Positions 1-12,300 of a stretch of 64,000 nucleotides of DNA are shown here, piece after piece. Under the pieces are notes generated by a model. It saw only the letters and a list, made by a program, of their open reading frames with translations. It was not told the origin of the DNA and did not search any database. Made by a program: the position numbers and the translations under genes. This DNA comes from Trichomonas vaginalis G3 (taxonomy: Eukaryota; Parabasalia; Trichomonadida; Trichomonadidae): positions 18,519,411 to 18,583,410 of the forward strand of contig NC_067203.1 in assembly GCF_026262505.1 (NCBI RefSeq), given 5' to 3'. Each line of letters begins with the position of its first letter. Positions within the stretch are counted from its first letter, which is position 1.

Positions 1-570
1 CTAAAATCAATTACATTCAGTGAAACAAATTTACTTGATACATTTTCAATTAATTCTATTTCAGAATGCGAATCTCTTACAAATATCAGTAATTTTTCAT
101 CAGATAAATTCAAATGTATTTATAATACTATTTACCAAATAAACAATACTAAATGGGAACTTATTTTTCATTTGAGTCCCTCAAAAGACAAAGAACTCAA
201 CATTAACTGCAGTGTTATCTGTAGTTATTCATTCAATTCGAGTAACAATATTGAGAAAATCAATATTAAATCAGATAGTGTTTCTGTTATTGAAGATTAT
301 TCATTCAACAAATGTCTTAATCTCAAATACATCAATTTCCCACTTTCAGTTTCAGATGTTGAGATTGATGCATTCCATGAGTGCAAATCCATTCGATGTC
401 CTCTTATTATTGAGAACACATCTACTGATTATATTCGAATGATTGCTGCTTCTGGAATTCCTCGAAGACTTATGATTTCATGTCATATAGTTCATGTTTC
501 CAAAGAATCATTTAAATCTCAAATCTTTACGTCGTCCTTCTACACATCTATTCTGGAAACATCTTACTAA
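1..570 (+). CDS. BspA-like leucine-rich-repeat protein, C-terminal part (5' end outside window)
   Basis: The frame is open from base 1 and ends at TAA 568-570, giving about 189 residues with no start in the window. The text has the look of the BspA/LRR_5 family, which is hugely expanded in trichomonads: repeated 'I.DYSF.KC.NLK.INFP' and 'EIDAFHECKSI' units, about 23 residues long, with N-C and F spaced as in Treponema-type LRRs. Known members are candidate surface or secreted adhesion proteins; no transmembrane segment is visible in this piece, and the last ~40 residues leave the repeat pattern. The stop codon lies in TTACTAAATAAA, so a UAAA cleavage/polyadenylation signal overlaps or directly follows it, as is common in T. 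vaginalis. The family call comes from the repeat pattern only. Confidence 0.7.
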   Translation, partial: LKSITFSETNLLDTFSINSISECESLTNISNFSSDKFKCIYNTIYQINNTKWELIFHLSPSKDKELNINCSVICSYSFNSSNNIEKINIKSDSVSVIEDYSFNKCLNLKYINFPLSVSDVEIDAFHECKSIRCPLIIENTSTDYIRMIAASGIPRRLMISCHIVHVSKESFKSQIFTSSFYTSILETSY

Positions 571-963
571 ATAAAACTATTTTTATTTTATTCAAATGAC
601 CATCATCTATATTTTTCATTGAAGTCCTGAAAATCGAAATCACAAAAAATTTGAGATAAGAATCCTATAAAGTGAGAACTTGAAAAAGATCTTGATTTCA
701 TTCCATTTCTATGCTTCAACTGATATGAAGTCAGTAAATTATCTTCCAGAATATCTAACACTTTTTCTTTAACTGTGAGATAATAAGGGATTTGTGGTAT
801 TTTCTCATAATTAGATTCAAAAGAAACAAATTTGAGTTCAAAGTCAAAAACTACTAAAATCACTTAATAGTCTCAAATTAACTTCACTAAGTGTCTGAAT
901 ACAGTTAGTTTACATTCAACAGAAGAAATAGTTTCTAAAATCAAATAACAGTCTCAAATAACT
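571..963. other. intergenic, with decayed duplicate of the next gene's 5' region
   Basis: No convincing gene. An 86-codon minus-strand ORF (603-863) has no recognisable domain and low support. Bases 885-935 are an imperfect copy of 1049-1101 inside the following gene (shared core cattcaacagaagaaa), so part of an old tandem paralogue seems to lie here. Confidence 0.45.
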
Positions 964-969
964 TCATAT
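964..969 (+). promoter_or_regulatory. Inr-like initiator element (TCATAT)
   Basis: TCATAT fits the trichomonad initiator consensus TCA(Py)(T/A)(T/A), with the A as the transcription start. It lies 11 bases before the ATG at 980, the typical very short 5' leader. This supports the 980 start, although an out-of-frame ATG at 976 would precede it. Confidence 0.5.
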
Positions 970-979
970 TCTCGCATGT

Positions 980-1684
980 ATGCTTGATACGCATATTTAC
1001 CTATTACATAGAGTTTATTCTGAGGATAACACATATGTTAAAAACTACTTCAACAAATGTCTTAAAACAGTTAGTTTGCATTCAACAGAAGAAACAGTTT
1101 TAAGTGTTGACGGATTTTGTTCATTAGTTTGCTTTGTTGGTGTTAATTCAGCATTTTCAGCAATTGATTCTATTTTCGGCCATCGATTTTCTCATTCAAG
1201 TTTTGATGGCGTTTTTGTGTCAACAAAATTCACAAATGATCGAATTTTTATTCCATTAGTTTTTGAGATCAAGAAGATTCAAAAGAAAGATATTCAGAAT
1301 GAGATTGATTTTTTAGTTTCTAAGCAGGTTCCCGTTGTTTTAGTTTGTGGTTGCAGCAATGACTGTTTCGAATACGAAGGAATTGATAAACTTAACATTC
1401 TTTCATTCATTTGCCCAGTCAAAGAATCACATAACATTTTGAGAGAATTTGCTTGTAAAGAAATCAATTGTTTCGAAGAATGTAATGAACAAATCAGTGA
1501 AGTTCTTGAAACCGTTGAAAATGTCAAAGGAACAGATGCTATTAAATCAGCGAAAGAAGTTTTGTCTTTGATTGGAACTAAGAAAACTTTCAACAACTCC
1601 GAAATTTTCTATTTTGAAATTTATCAACTAATAAACATTTTTAACTTTGTTATATACGAAAACGATAAAAACAGTTTGACATAA
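980..1684 (+). CDS. hypothetical protein, 234 aa
   Basis: I do not recognise this protein. It is soluble-looking, with alternating beta-like and helical segments. Residues about 74-98 read FDGVFV...VFEIKK, which loosely recalls the D...ExK core of PD-(D/E)XK nuclease-fold proteins (D76, E96, K98), but one weak motif is not enough to assign a fold. The start is supported by the Inr-like box just upstream. The stop lies within a few bases of the GTGACA repeats that begin the neighbouring transposon region, so the original C-terminus may have been cut by insertion. The partial duplicate of its 5' part upstream suggests a small tandem family. Confidence 0.5.
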   Translation: MLDTHIYLLHRVYSEDNTYVKNYFNKCLKTVSLHSTEETVLSVDGFCSLVCFVGVNSAFSAIDSIFGHRFSHSSFDGVFVSTKFTNDRIFIPLVFEIKKIQKKDIQNEIDFLVSKQVPVVLVCGCSNDCFEYEGIDKLNILSFICPVKESHNILREFACKEINCFEECNEQISEVLETVENVKGTDAIKSAKEVLSLIGTKKTFNNSEIFYFEIYQLINIFNFVIYENDKNSLT

Positions 1685-1736
1685 AAGTGACAACTTTACG
1701 TGTCAAAAATAGAAAAGTGACATTTTATTCGTAATA

Positions 1737-2567
1737 TTAAAATGAATCATCATAATCTTCTTCATAAGGGTCTTCATAATCTTCTTGATATTCTTCTTCA
1801 TAATTTACTTCGTATTCTTCTTCTTCATTACTATCTTCTTCTATTTCAACCGGATTCGCCTTATTTTCTTCTTCTTCAACTTCCTCGCCTTCTTTTTCCC
1901 ATTCATCTTCTTCGATTCCTTGGAGCTCTGGCATCTCATTGGCCATAAGTGAACCTGGAAGAAAATCTTGAGAGACTCCATCCACAATCCATTTTGCCGG
2001 CATTCCCCTCTTCCAAATTGGAAGTTTCTTCCACATTTCAGATGGGCTATAGTGAATTTGTTTTCCATTCACATAATGAGTTGGTAATGCTAGATGAGGT
2101 TTAGCATTATAGTACTCAACCCATTGTTGAATCTTTGCCCATGACAACTCTATGCTCTCTATGTTAGGCCACAAGCGCTCGATTTTCCCATTTTGGTATG
2201 GGCAATGGGGGACAATATATACATTATTGATCCCCCGAACCCTCATAACCTTTAGGAACTCGCCTTTATTCTCGCCGCCATTATCGGACCAAATTGTATG
2301 TGGTGGTCCATAACGGGCTATTGCTCTCTTAATAACTTTCACTGTTTGGCTAGCATCTTTTGACGAAAGATGCTGCCATTCTATGATGAGCCTTGTGCAG
2401 TCATCAATCACAGCATAAAGAATCCGACTTCTCTTTTTGCCAAGAAAGTGGATATCAACGTGCCATATTTGGTTAGGAAAGGCAGCTAAGTATCTTGTCT
2501 TTCCTTTTGGCCGATAGGGTCCCCTTGGACGTGCCAAGCCTAGCTCTCTAAAAGCTCTTTCTACCAT
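1737..2567 (-). CDS. rve-fold (DDE) transposase, catalytic and C-terminal part
   Basis: The 276-residue ORF contains an RNase-H-like integrase core: WHVDIHF (first Asp, about residue 37), WSDNGGEN (second Asp, about 95) and KIERLW (Glu, 35 positions after the second Asp). It catalyses strand transfer of transposon ends in characterised relatives. The last ~70 residues are an extreme Glu/Asp-rich tail (EEEE, EDYEDPYEEDY), unusual for a DNA-binding enzyme. The ATG at 2567 overlaps the TAG that ends the upstream ORF (ATATGGTAG), so either the real protein is made by frameshifting or one base has been lost or gained and this is a broken transposase. The HTH or zinc-binding N-terminal region would have to come from the upstream ORF. 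Confidence 0.75.
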   Translation of the reverse strand: MVERAFRELGLARPRGPYRPKGKTRYLAAFPNQIWHVDIHFLGKKRSRILYAVIDDCTRLIIEWQHLSSKDASQTVKVIKRAIARYGPPHTIWSDNGGENKGEFLKVMRVRGINNVYIVPHCPYQNGKIERLWPNIESIELSWAKIQQWVEYYNAKPHLALPTHYVNGKQIHYSPSEMWKKLPIWKRGMPAKWIVDGVSQDFLPGSLMANEMPELQGIEEDEWEKEGEEVEEEENKANPVEIEEDSNEEEEYEVNYEEEYQEDYEDPYEEDYDDSF

Positions 2568-2965
2568 ATGTCTTGAGGGGGATGTGGAAGAGGGTTTGTA
2601 AGATATTTAATGTTCCTCAGCTCAGATGGAAATGATAATGGAGACTCTTCAATCATAAGTCCGGAAGGAATTGTGGAAGAAATTTGATTCAGGGGTTTAA
2701 AACGTTCAATAGCGGAGAACCATGCTTGGGTAGGCGTTGGCTGTGGAACAATACCCGTCTTCATGTCCAAAAATGCCTCAAAATGATATTTGGCATATTC
2801 GATATCTTTATTTATTTGGTTATAGGCGGAGATTATTCCAAGATGGCCATGCTGCTCAATTAGGTTTCTAATAGTTACCTTAAGATCTTTTGGTACATTA
2901 ACTTTGGGTCTCCCGCGCTTAAGGGGAATAGACACAGATGGGTGAGGCTGAGGCTGAGTATTGGC

Positions 2966-3102
2966 AGAGAGTTGTTGCTGTGCCGAGGTGTTGGCAGAGA
3001 GCTGGCGTTGAAGATGCGTGTTGGCAGAGAGTTGTTGCTGTGGAAGAGTGTTGGCAGATAGCTGGCGCTGAAGAGGGGAGTTGGCAGAGTGCTGGCGTTG
3101 AA
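2966..3102 (-). repeat. 30-bp coding minisatellite, left segment
   Basis: Tandem 30-bp units built on gtgttggcagagagctggcg (plus strand) encode ten-residue Gln-rich repeats on the minus strand. The two main unit types end in LQRQ or AQQQ. The array is cut by the hAT-like element and continues at 14104. Confidence 0.85.
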
Positions 3103-3110
3103 GATGAGTG
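3103..3110. repeat. target-site duplication, left (gatgagtg)
   Basis: Eight bases identical to 14096-14103, abutting the TAGGGATGCG terminus of the insert. An 8-bp duplication is the signature length for hAT transposons. Confidence 0.85.
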
Positions 3111-3184
3111 TAGGGATGCGACGGTTTTACGCCATGACCGTTTAAAAATAGAATAATACGCCATTCGGCCGAATAACAAAACAA

Positions 3185-3376
3185 TACAAAATTATCGCCG
3201 TCCTTTTTTTTTCTTTCTTTCTCTTTTTTTTTCTCTCTCTTTCCTCTTTCCTCTTTTTACTCCTCTTTCTCTTTTCATCATTAAACGTAGAAAGATATAT
3301 TAATATTATTTTAAAATTAAAAAAAAAATAAAGAAAGTATAATAAGTAATTATTTAGTTATCGATATATATATGTA
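3185..3376. other. left internal arm of hAT-like element, low complexity
   Basis: A pyrimidine-rich tract (ctttctttctct, 3200-3270) followed by A/T-rich sequence. No gene seen. Confidence 0.6.
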
Positions 3377-6300
3377 AAGTGATAATCTGAGGATAATCTG
3401 AGGAGGAGTCTGAGGATTAGACCGAGGAGTAGTCTGAGGAGTAGTTTGAGGAGTAGTCTGAGGAGTTTGAGGATAATCTGAGGAGTTTGAGAATAATCTG
3501 AGGAGTTTGAGGATAATCTGAGGAGTTGTCTGAGGAGTAGTTTCAGGAGTTGTCTGAGGATAATTTGAGGAGTTTGAGGAGTAGTCTGAGGAGTTTGAGG
3601 ATAATCTGAGGAGTTGTCTGAGGATAATCTGAGGAGTAGTTTGAGGATAATCTGAGGAGGAGTCTGAGGATTAGACCGAGGAGTAGTCTGAGGAGTTTGA
3701 GGAGTAGTCTGAGGAGTAGTCTGAGGATTAGACCGAGGAGTAGTCTGAGGAGTTTGAGGATAATCTGAGGAGGAGTTTGAGTATTAGACCGAGGAGTAGT
3801 CTGATGAGTTTGAGGATAATCTGAGGAGTTTGAGGATAATCTGAGGAGTTTGAGGATAATCTGAGGAGTTTGAGGATAATCTGAGGAGTTTGAGGATAAT
3901 CTGAGGAGTAGTTTGAGGATAATCTGAGGAGTAGTCTGAGAATAATCTGAGGAGTAGTTTGAGGATAATCTGAGGAGGAGTCTGAGGATTAGACCGAGGA
4001 GTAGTCTGAGGAGTTTGAGGATAATCTGAGGAGTTTGAGGATAATCTGAGGAGTAGTTTCAGGAGTTGTCTGAGGATAATTTGAGGAGTTTGAGGAGTAG
4101 TCTGAGGAGTTTGAGGATAATCTGAGGAGGAGTTTGAGGATAATCTGAGGAGTAGTCTGAGGAGTAGTTTGAGGAGTAGTCTGAGGAGTCTGAGGATAAT
4201 CTGAGGAGGAGTTTGAGGATAATCTGAGGATAATCTGAGGAGTAGTCTGAGGATTAGACCGAGGAGTAGTCTGAGGAGTTTGAGGATAATCTGAGGAGGA
4301 GTTTGAGGATAATCTGAGGATAATCTGAGGAGTAGTCTGAGGATTAGACCGAGGAGTAGTCTGAGGAGTTTGAGGATAATCTGAGGAGGAGTCTGAGGAG
4401 TAGACCGAGGAGTAGTCTGAGGAGTTTGAGGATAATCTGAGGAGTTTGAGGATAATCTGAGGAGGAGTCTGAGGAGTAGTTTGAGGAGTAGTCTGAGGAG
4501 TTTGAGGAGTAGTCTGAGGAGTTTGAGGATAATCTGAGGAGGAGTCTGAGGAGTAGACCGAGGAGTAGTCTGAGGAGTTTGAGGAGTAGTCTGAGGATTA
4601 GACCGAGGAGTAGTTTGAGGAGTAGTCTGAGGATTAGACCGAGGAGTAGTCTGAGGAGTTTGAGGATAATCTGAGGAGGAGTCTGAGTATTAGACCGAGG
4701 AGTAGTCTGAGGAGTTTGAGGAGTAGTCTGAGGAGTAGTCTGAGGATTAGACCGAGGAGTAGTCTGAGGAGTTTGAGGATAATCTGAGGAGGAGTTTGAG
4801 TATTAGACCGAGGAGTAGTCTGATGAGTTTGAGGATAATCTGAGGAGTTTGAGGATAATCTGAGGAGTTTGAGGATAATCTGAGGAGTTTGAGGATAATC
4901 TGATGAGTTTGAGGATAATCTGAGGAGTTGTCTGAGGATAATCTGAGGAGTAGTTTGAGGATAATCTGAGGAGGAGTCTGAGTATTAGACCGAGGAGTAG
5001 TCTGAGGAGTAGTTTGAGGAGTAGTCTGAGGAGTTTGAGGATAATCTGAGGAGTTTGAGGATAATCTGAGGAGTTTGAGGATAATCTGAGGAGTTGTCTG
5101 AGGATAATCTGAGGAGTAGTTTGAGGATAATCTGAGGAGTTTGAGGATAATCTGAGGAGTTGTCTGAGGAGTAGTTTCAGGAGTTGTCTGAGGATAATTT
5201 GAGGAGTTTGAGGAGTAGTCTGAGGAGTTTGAGGATAATCTGAGGAGTTGTCTGAGGAGTAGTTTCAGGAGTTGTCTGAGGATAATTTGAGGAGTTTGAG
5301 GAGTAGTCTGAGGAGTTTGAGGATAATCTGAGGAGTTGTCTGAGGATAATCTGAGGAGTAGTTTGAGGATAATCTGAGGAGTAGTCTGAGGAGTTTGAGG
5401 ATAATCTGAGGAGTAGTCTGAGGATTAGACCGAGGAGTAGTCTGAGGAGTTTGAGGATAATCTGAGGAGTTTGAGGATAATCTAAGGAGTAGTTTGAGGA
5501 GTTTGAGGATAATCTGAGGAGTTTGAGGATAATCTGAGGAGTAGTCTGAGGATTAGACCGAGGAGTAGTCTGAGGAGTTTGAGGATAATCTGAGGAGTTT
5601 GAGGATAATCTGAGGAGTTTGAGGATAATCTGAGGAGTTGTCTGAGGAGTAGTCTGAGGAGTCTGAGGATAATCTGAGGAGGAGTTTGAGGATAATCTGA
5701 GGAGGAGTCTGAGGATAATCTGAGGAGTAGTTTGAGGAGTAGTCTGAGGAGTTTGAGGATAATCTGAGGAGGAGTCTGAGGATTAGACTGAGGAGTAGTT
5801 TGAGGAGTAGTCTGAGGAGTTTGAGGATAATCTGAGGAGGAGTTTGAGGATAATCTGAGGAGTAGTCTGAGGATAATCTGAGGAGTTTGAGGATAATCTG
5901 AGGAGGAGTTTGAGGATAATCTGAGGAGTTGTCTGAGGATAATCTGAGGAGTAGTTTGAGGATAATCTGAGGAGGAGTCTGAGGAGTAGTTTGAGGAGTA
6001 GTCTGAGGAGTCTGAGGATAATCTGAGGAGTTTAAGGATAATCTGAGGAGTTGTCTGAGGAGTAGTTTCAGGAGTTGTCTGAGGAGTTTGAGGATAATCT
6101 GAGGAGGAGTTTGAGGATAATCTGAGGAGGAGTCTGAGGATAATCTGAGGAGTTTGAGGATAATCTGAGGAGGAGTTTGAGGATAATCTGAGGAGTAGTC
6201 TGAGGATAATCTGAGGAGTTTGAGGATAATCTGAGAAGGAGTTTGAGGATAATCTGAGGAGTTTGAGGATAATCTGAGGAGGAGTTTGAGGATAATCTGA

Positions 6301-9300
6301 GGAGTAGTCTGAGGATAATCTGAGGAGTTTGAGGATAATCTGAGAAGGAGTTTGAGGATAATCTGAGGAGTTGTCTGAGGATAATCTGAGGAGTAGTTTG
6401 AGGATAATCTGAGGAGGAGTCTGAGGAGTAGTTTGGGAGTATCTGAGGAGTCTGAGGATAATCTGAGGAGTTTGAGGATAATCTGAGGAGGAGTCTGAGG
6501 AGTAGTTTGAGGAGTAGTCTGAGGAGTCTGAGGATAATCTGAGGAGTTTGAGGATAATCTGAGGAGTGTGCTGAGGAGTAGTTTCAGGAGTTGTCTGAGG
6601 AGTTTGAGATAATCTGAGGAGAGTTTGAGGAATAATCTGAGGAGGGAGTCTGAGGATAATCTGAGGAGTAGTTTGAGGAGTAGTCTGAGGAGTTTGAGGA
6701 TAATCTGAGGAGTCTGAGGATTAGACTGAGGAGTAGTTTGAGGAGTAGTCTGAGGAGTTTGAGGATAATCTGAGGAGGAGTTTGAGGAATAATCTGAGGA
6801 GTTAGTCTGAGGATAATCTGAGGAGTTTTGAGGATAATCTGAGGAGGAGTTTGAGGATAATCTGAGGAGTTGTCTGAGGATAATCTGAGGGTAGTTTGAG
6901 GATAATCTGAGGAGTAGTTTGAGGAGTAGTCTGAGGAGTTTGAGGATAATCTGAGGAGGAGTCTGAGGATTAGACTGAGGAGTAGTTTGAAGAGGAGTCT
7001 GAGGAGTAGTTTGAGGAGTGATCTGAGGAGTCTGAGGATAATCTGAGGAGTTGAGATAATCTGAGGAGGAGTCTGAGGAGTTTGAGGATAATCTGAGGAG
7101 TTGTCTGAGGATAATCTGAGGAGTAGTTTGGAGTTTGAGGATAATCTGAGGAGTTTGAGGATAATCTGAGAGAGTAGTCTGAGGATTAGACCGAGAGGAG
7201 TCTGAGGATTAGACCGAGGAGTAGTTTGAGGATAATCTGGGAGGAGTCTGAGGATTAGACTGAGGAGTAGTTTGAGGATAATCTGAGGAGGAGTCTGAGG
7301 ATAATCTGAGGAGTAGTTTGAGGATAATCTGAGGATTGTCTGAGGATTAATCTGAGGAGTAGTTTGAGGATAATCTGAGGAGGAGTCTGAGGATTAGACC
7401 GAGGAGTAGTCTGAGGAGTTTGAGGATAATCTGAGGAGTTTGAGGATAATCTGAGGAGGAGTCTGAGGAGTTGAGGATAATCTGAGGAGTTGTCTGAGGA
7501 TAATCTGAGGAGAGTTTGAGGATAATCTGAGGAGTTTGAGGATAATCTGAGGAGGAGTCTGAGGATTAGACTGAGGAGTAGTTTGAGGAGTAGTCTGAGG
7601 AGTTTGAGGATAATCTGAGGAGGAGTTTGAGGATAATCTGAGGAGTAGTCTGAGGATAATCTGAGGAGTAGTTTGAGGATAATCTGAGGAGGAGTCTGAG
7701 GATTAGACTGAGGAGTAGTTTGAGGATAATCTTAGGACTAGTCTGAGGATAATCTGAGGAGGAGTTTGAGGATAATCCGAGGACTAGTCTGAGGATAATC
7801 TGAGGAGGAGTCTGAGGATTAGACTGAGGAGTAGTTTGAGGAGTAGTCTGAGGAGTTTGAGGATAATCTGAGGAGGAGTTTGAGGATAATCTGAGGAGTA
7901 GTCTGAGGATAATCTGAGGAGTTTGAGGATAATCTGAGGAGGAGTTTGAGGATAATCTGAGGAGTTGTCTGAGGATAATCTGAGGAGTAGTTTGAGGATA
8001 ATCTGAGGAGTAGTTTGAGGAGTAGTCTGAGGAGTTTGAGGATAATCTGAGGAGGAGTTTGAGTATTAGACCGAGGAGTAGTCTGATGAGTTTGAGGATA
8101 ATCTGAGGAGTTTGAGGATAATCTGAGGAGTTTGAGGATAATCTGAGGAGTTTGAGGATAATCTGAGGAGTTTGAGGATAATCTGAGGAGTAGTTTGAGG
8201 ATAATCTGAGGAGTAGTCTGAGAATAATCTGAGGAGTAGTTTGAGGATAATCTGAGGAGGAGTCTGAGGATTAGACCGAGGAGTAGTCTGAGGAGTTTGA
8301 GGATAATCTGAGGAGTAGTTTCAGGAGTTGTCTGAGGATAATTTGAGGAGTTTGAGGAGTAGTCTGAGGAGTTTGAGGATAATCTGAGGAGGAGTTTGAG
8401 GATAATCTGAGGAGTAGTCTGAGGAGTAGTTTGAGGAGTAGTCTGAGGAGTCTGAGGATAATCTGAGGAGGAGTTTGAGGATAATCTGAGGATAATCTGA
8501 GGAGTAGTCTGAGGATTAGACCGAGGAGTAGTCTGAGGAGTTTGAGGATAATCTGAGGAGGAGTTTGAGGATAATCTGAGGATAATCTGAGGAGTAGTCT
8601 GAGGATTAGACCGAGGAGTAGTCTGAGGAGTTTGAGGATAATCTGAGGAGGAGTCTGAGGAGTAGACCGAGGAGTAGTCTGAGGAGTTTGAGGATAATCT
8701 GAGGAGTTTGAGGATAATCTGAGGAGGAGTCTGAGGAGTAGTTTGAGGAGTAGTCTGAGGAGTTTGAGGAGTAGTCTGAGGAGTTTGAGGATAATCTGAG
8801 GAGGAGTCTGAGGAGTAGACCGAGGAGTAGTCTGAGGAGTTTGAGGAGTAGTCTGAGGATTAGACCGAGGAGTAGTTTGAGGAGTAGTCTGAGGATTAGA
8901 CCGAGGAGTAGTCTGAGGAGTTTGAGGATAATCTGAGGAGGAGTCTGAGTATTAGACCGAGGAGTAGTCTGAGGAGTTTGAGGAGTAGTCTGAGGAGTAG
9001 TCTGAGGATTAGACCGAGGAGTAGTCTGAGGAGTTTGAGGATAATCTGAGGAGGAGTCTGAGTATTAGACCGAGGAGTAGTCTGATGAGTTTGAGGATAA
9101 TCTGAGGAGTTTGAGGATAATCTGATGAGTTTGAGGATAATCTGAGGAGTTTGAGGATAATCTGAGGAGTAGTTTGAGGATAATCTGAGGAGTAGTCTGA
9201 GGAGTTTGAGGATAATCTGAGGAGGAGTTTGAGGATAATCTGAGGAGTTGTCTGAGGATAATCTGAGGAGTAGTTTGAGGATAATCTGAGGAGGAGTCTG

Positions 9301-12300
9301 AGGATTAGACCGAGGAGTAGTCTGAGGAGTTTGAGGATAATCTGAGGAGGAGTCTGAGTATTAGACCGAGGAGTAGTCTGAGGAGTTGTCTGAGGATAAT
9401 CTCAGGAGCAGTTTGAGGATAATCTGAGGAGGAGTCTGAGGATTAGACCGAGGAGTAGTCTGAGGAGTTTGAGGATAATCTGATGAGGAGTCTGAGGAGT
9501 AGACCGAGGAGTAGTCTGAGGAGTTTGAGGATAATCTGAGGAGTTTGAGGATAATCTGAGGAGTAGTCTGAGGAGTAGTTTGAGGATAATCTGAGGAGGA
9601 GTTTGAGGATAATCTGAGGAGGAGTCTGAGGATTAGACCGAGGAGTAGTCTGAGGAGTTTGAGGATAATCTGAGGAGGAGTCTGAGGAGTAGACCGAGGA
9701 GTAGTCTGAGGAGTTTGAGGATAATCTGAGGAGTTTGAGGATAATCTGAGGAGGAGTCTGAGGAGTAGTTTGAGGAGTAGTCTGAGGAGTTTGAGGAGTA
9801 GTCTGAGGAGTTTGAGGATAATCTGAGGAGGAGTCTGAGGAGTAGACCGAGGAGTAGTCTGAGGAGTTTGAGGAGTAGTCTGAGGATTAGACCGAGGAGT
9901 AGTTTGAGGAGTAGTCTGAGGATTAGACCGAGGAGTAGTCTGAGGAGTTTGAGGATAATCTGAGGAGGAGTCTGAGTATTAGACCGAGGAGTAGTCTGAG
10001 GAGTTTGAGGAGTAGTCTGAGGAGTAGTCTGAGGATTAGACCGAGGAGTAGTCTGAGGAGTTTGAGGATAATCTGAGGAGGAGTTTGAGTATTAGACCGA
10101 GAGGTAGTCTGATGAGTTTGAGGATAATCTGAGGAGTTTGAGGATAATCTGAGGAGTTTGAGGATAATCTGAGGAGTTTGAGGATAATCTGATGAGTTTG
10201 AGGATAATCTGAGGAGTTGTCTGAGGATAATCTGAGGAGTAGTTTGAGGATAATCTGAGGAGGAGTCTGAGGATTAGACCGAGGATAGTCTGAGGAGTTT
10301 GAGGATAATCTGAGGAGTTTGAGGATAATCTGAGGAGGAGTCTGAGGAGTTTGAGGATAATCTGAGGAGGAGTCTGAGGATTAGACTGAGGAGTAGTTTG
10401 AGGAGTAGTCTGAGGAGTTTGAGGATAATCTGAGGAGGAGTTTGAGGATAATCTGAGGAGTAGTCTGAGGATAATCTGAGGAGTTTGAGGATAATCTGAG
10501 GAGGAGTTTGAGGATAATCTGAGGAGTTGTCTGAGGATAATCTGAGGAGTAGTTTGAGGATAATCTGAGGAGTAGTTTGAGGAGTAGTCTGAGGAGTTTG
10601 AGGATAATCTGAGGAGGAGTCTGAGGATTAGACTGAGGAGTAGTTTGAAGAGGAGTCTGAGGAGTAGTTTGAGGAGTAGTCTGAGGAGTCTGAGGATAAT
10701 CTGAGGAGTTTGAGGATAATCTGAGGAGGAGTCTGAGGAGTTTGAGGATAATCTGAGGAGTTGTCTGAGGATAATCTGAGGAGTAGTTTGAGGAGTTTGA
10801 GGATAATCTGAGGAGTTTGAGGATAATCTGAGGAGTAGTCTGAGGATAGACCGAGAGGAGTCTGAGGATTAGACCGAGGAGTAGTTTGAGGATAATCTGA
10901 GGAGGAGTCTGAGGATTAGACTGAGGAGTAGTTTGAGGATAATCTGAGGAGGAGTCTGAGGATAATCTGAGGAGTAGTTTGAGGATAATCTGAGGAGTTG
11001 TCTGAGGATAATCTGAGGAGTAGTTTGAGGATAATCTGAGGAGGAGTCTGAGGATTAGACCGAGGAGTAGTCTGAGGAGTTTGAGGATAATCTGAGGAGT
11101 TTGAGGATAATCTGAGGAGGAGTCTGAGGAGTTTGAGGATAATCTGAGGAGTTGTCTGAGGATAATCTGAGGAGTAGTTTGAGGATAATCTGAGGAGTTT
11201 GAGGATAATCTGAGGAGGAGTCTGAGGATTAGACTGAGGAGTAGTTTGAGGAGTAGTCTGAGGAGTTTGAGGATAATCTGAGGAGGAGTTTGAGGATAAT
11301 CTGAGGAGTAGTCTGAGGATAATCTGAGGAGTAGTTTGAGGATAATCTGAGGAGGAGTCTGAGGATTAGACTGAGGAGTAGTTTGAGGATAATCTTAGGA
11401 CTAGTCTGAGGATAATCTGAGGAGGAGTTTGAGGATAATCCGAGGACTAGTCTGAGGATAATCTGAGGAGGAGTCTGAGGATTAGACTGAGGAGTAGTTT
11501 GAGGAGTAGTCTGAGGAGTTTGAGGATAATCTGAGGAGGAGTTTGAGGATAATCTGAGGAGTAGTCTGAGGATAATCTGAGGAGTTTGAGGATAATCTGA
11601 GGAGGAGTTTGAGGATAATCTGAGGAGTTGTCTGAGGATAATCTGAGGAGTAGTTTGAGGATAATCTGAGGAGTAGTTTGAGGAGTAGTCTGAGGAGTTT
11701 GAGGATAATCTGAGGAGGAGTTTGAGTATTAGACTGAGGAGTAGTTTGAAGAGGAGTCTGAGGAGTAGTTTGAGGAGTAGTCTGAGGAGTCTGAGGATAA
11801 TCTGAGGAGTTTGAGGATAATCTGAGGAGGAGTCTGAGGAGTTTGAGGATAATCTGAGGAGTTGTCTGAGGATAATCTGAGGAGTAGTTTGAGGAGTTTG
11901 AGGATAATCTGAGGAGTTTGAGGATAATCTGAGGAGTAGTCTGAGGATTAGACCGAGGAGGAGTCTGAGGATTAGACCGAGGAGTAGTTTGAGGATAATC
12001 TGAGGAGGAGTCTGAGGATTAGACTGAGGAGTAGTTTGAGGATAATCTGAGGAGGAGTCTGAGGATAATCTGAGGAGTAGTTTGAGGATAATCTGAGGAG
12101 TTGTCTGAGGATAATCTGAGGAGTAGTTTGAGGATAATCTGAGGAGGAGTCTGAGGATTAGACCGAGGAGTAGTCTGAGGAGTGAGGATAATCTGAGGAG
12201 TTTGAGGATAATCTGAGGAGGAGTCTGAGGAGTTTGAGGATAATCTGAGGAGTTGTCTGAGGATAATCTGAGGAGTAGTTTGAGGATAATCTGAGGAGTT

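Larger units (their letters stand above)
2561..3110 (-). pseudogene. transposase N-terminal region, middle segment (Gln-rich repeats + AT-hook)
   Basis: This minus-strand frame reads QLSANT repeats (30-bp, 10-residue units), then a RGRPK AT-hook-like motif, then a helical segment ending just before the catalytic ORF. Upstream it runs into the hAT-like insert at 3111, so any apparent start inside that insert (3184) is fortuitous. The same repeats resume at 14104 and again at 57324. It ends with TAG at 2561, overlapping the next ORF by seven bases. It probably supplied DNA-binding and a low-complexity N-terminus to the rve transposase. Confidence 0.6.

Noticed and set aside
603-863. 86-codon minus-strand ORF as a host gene
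   Set aside because: No Inr-like box, no recognisable domain, and it overlaps a region with decayed duplicates.
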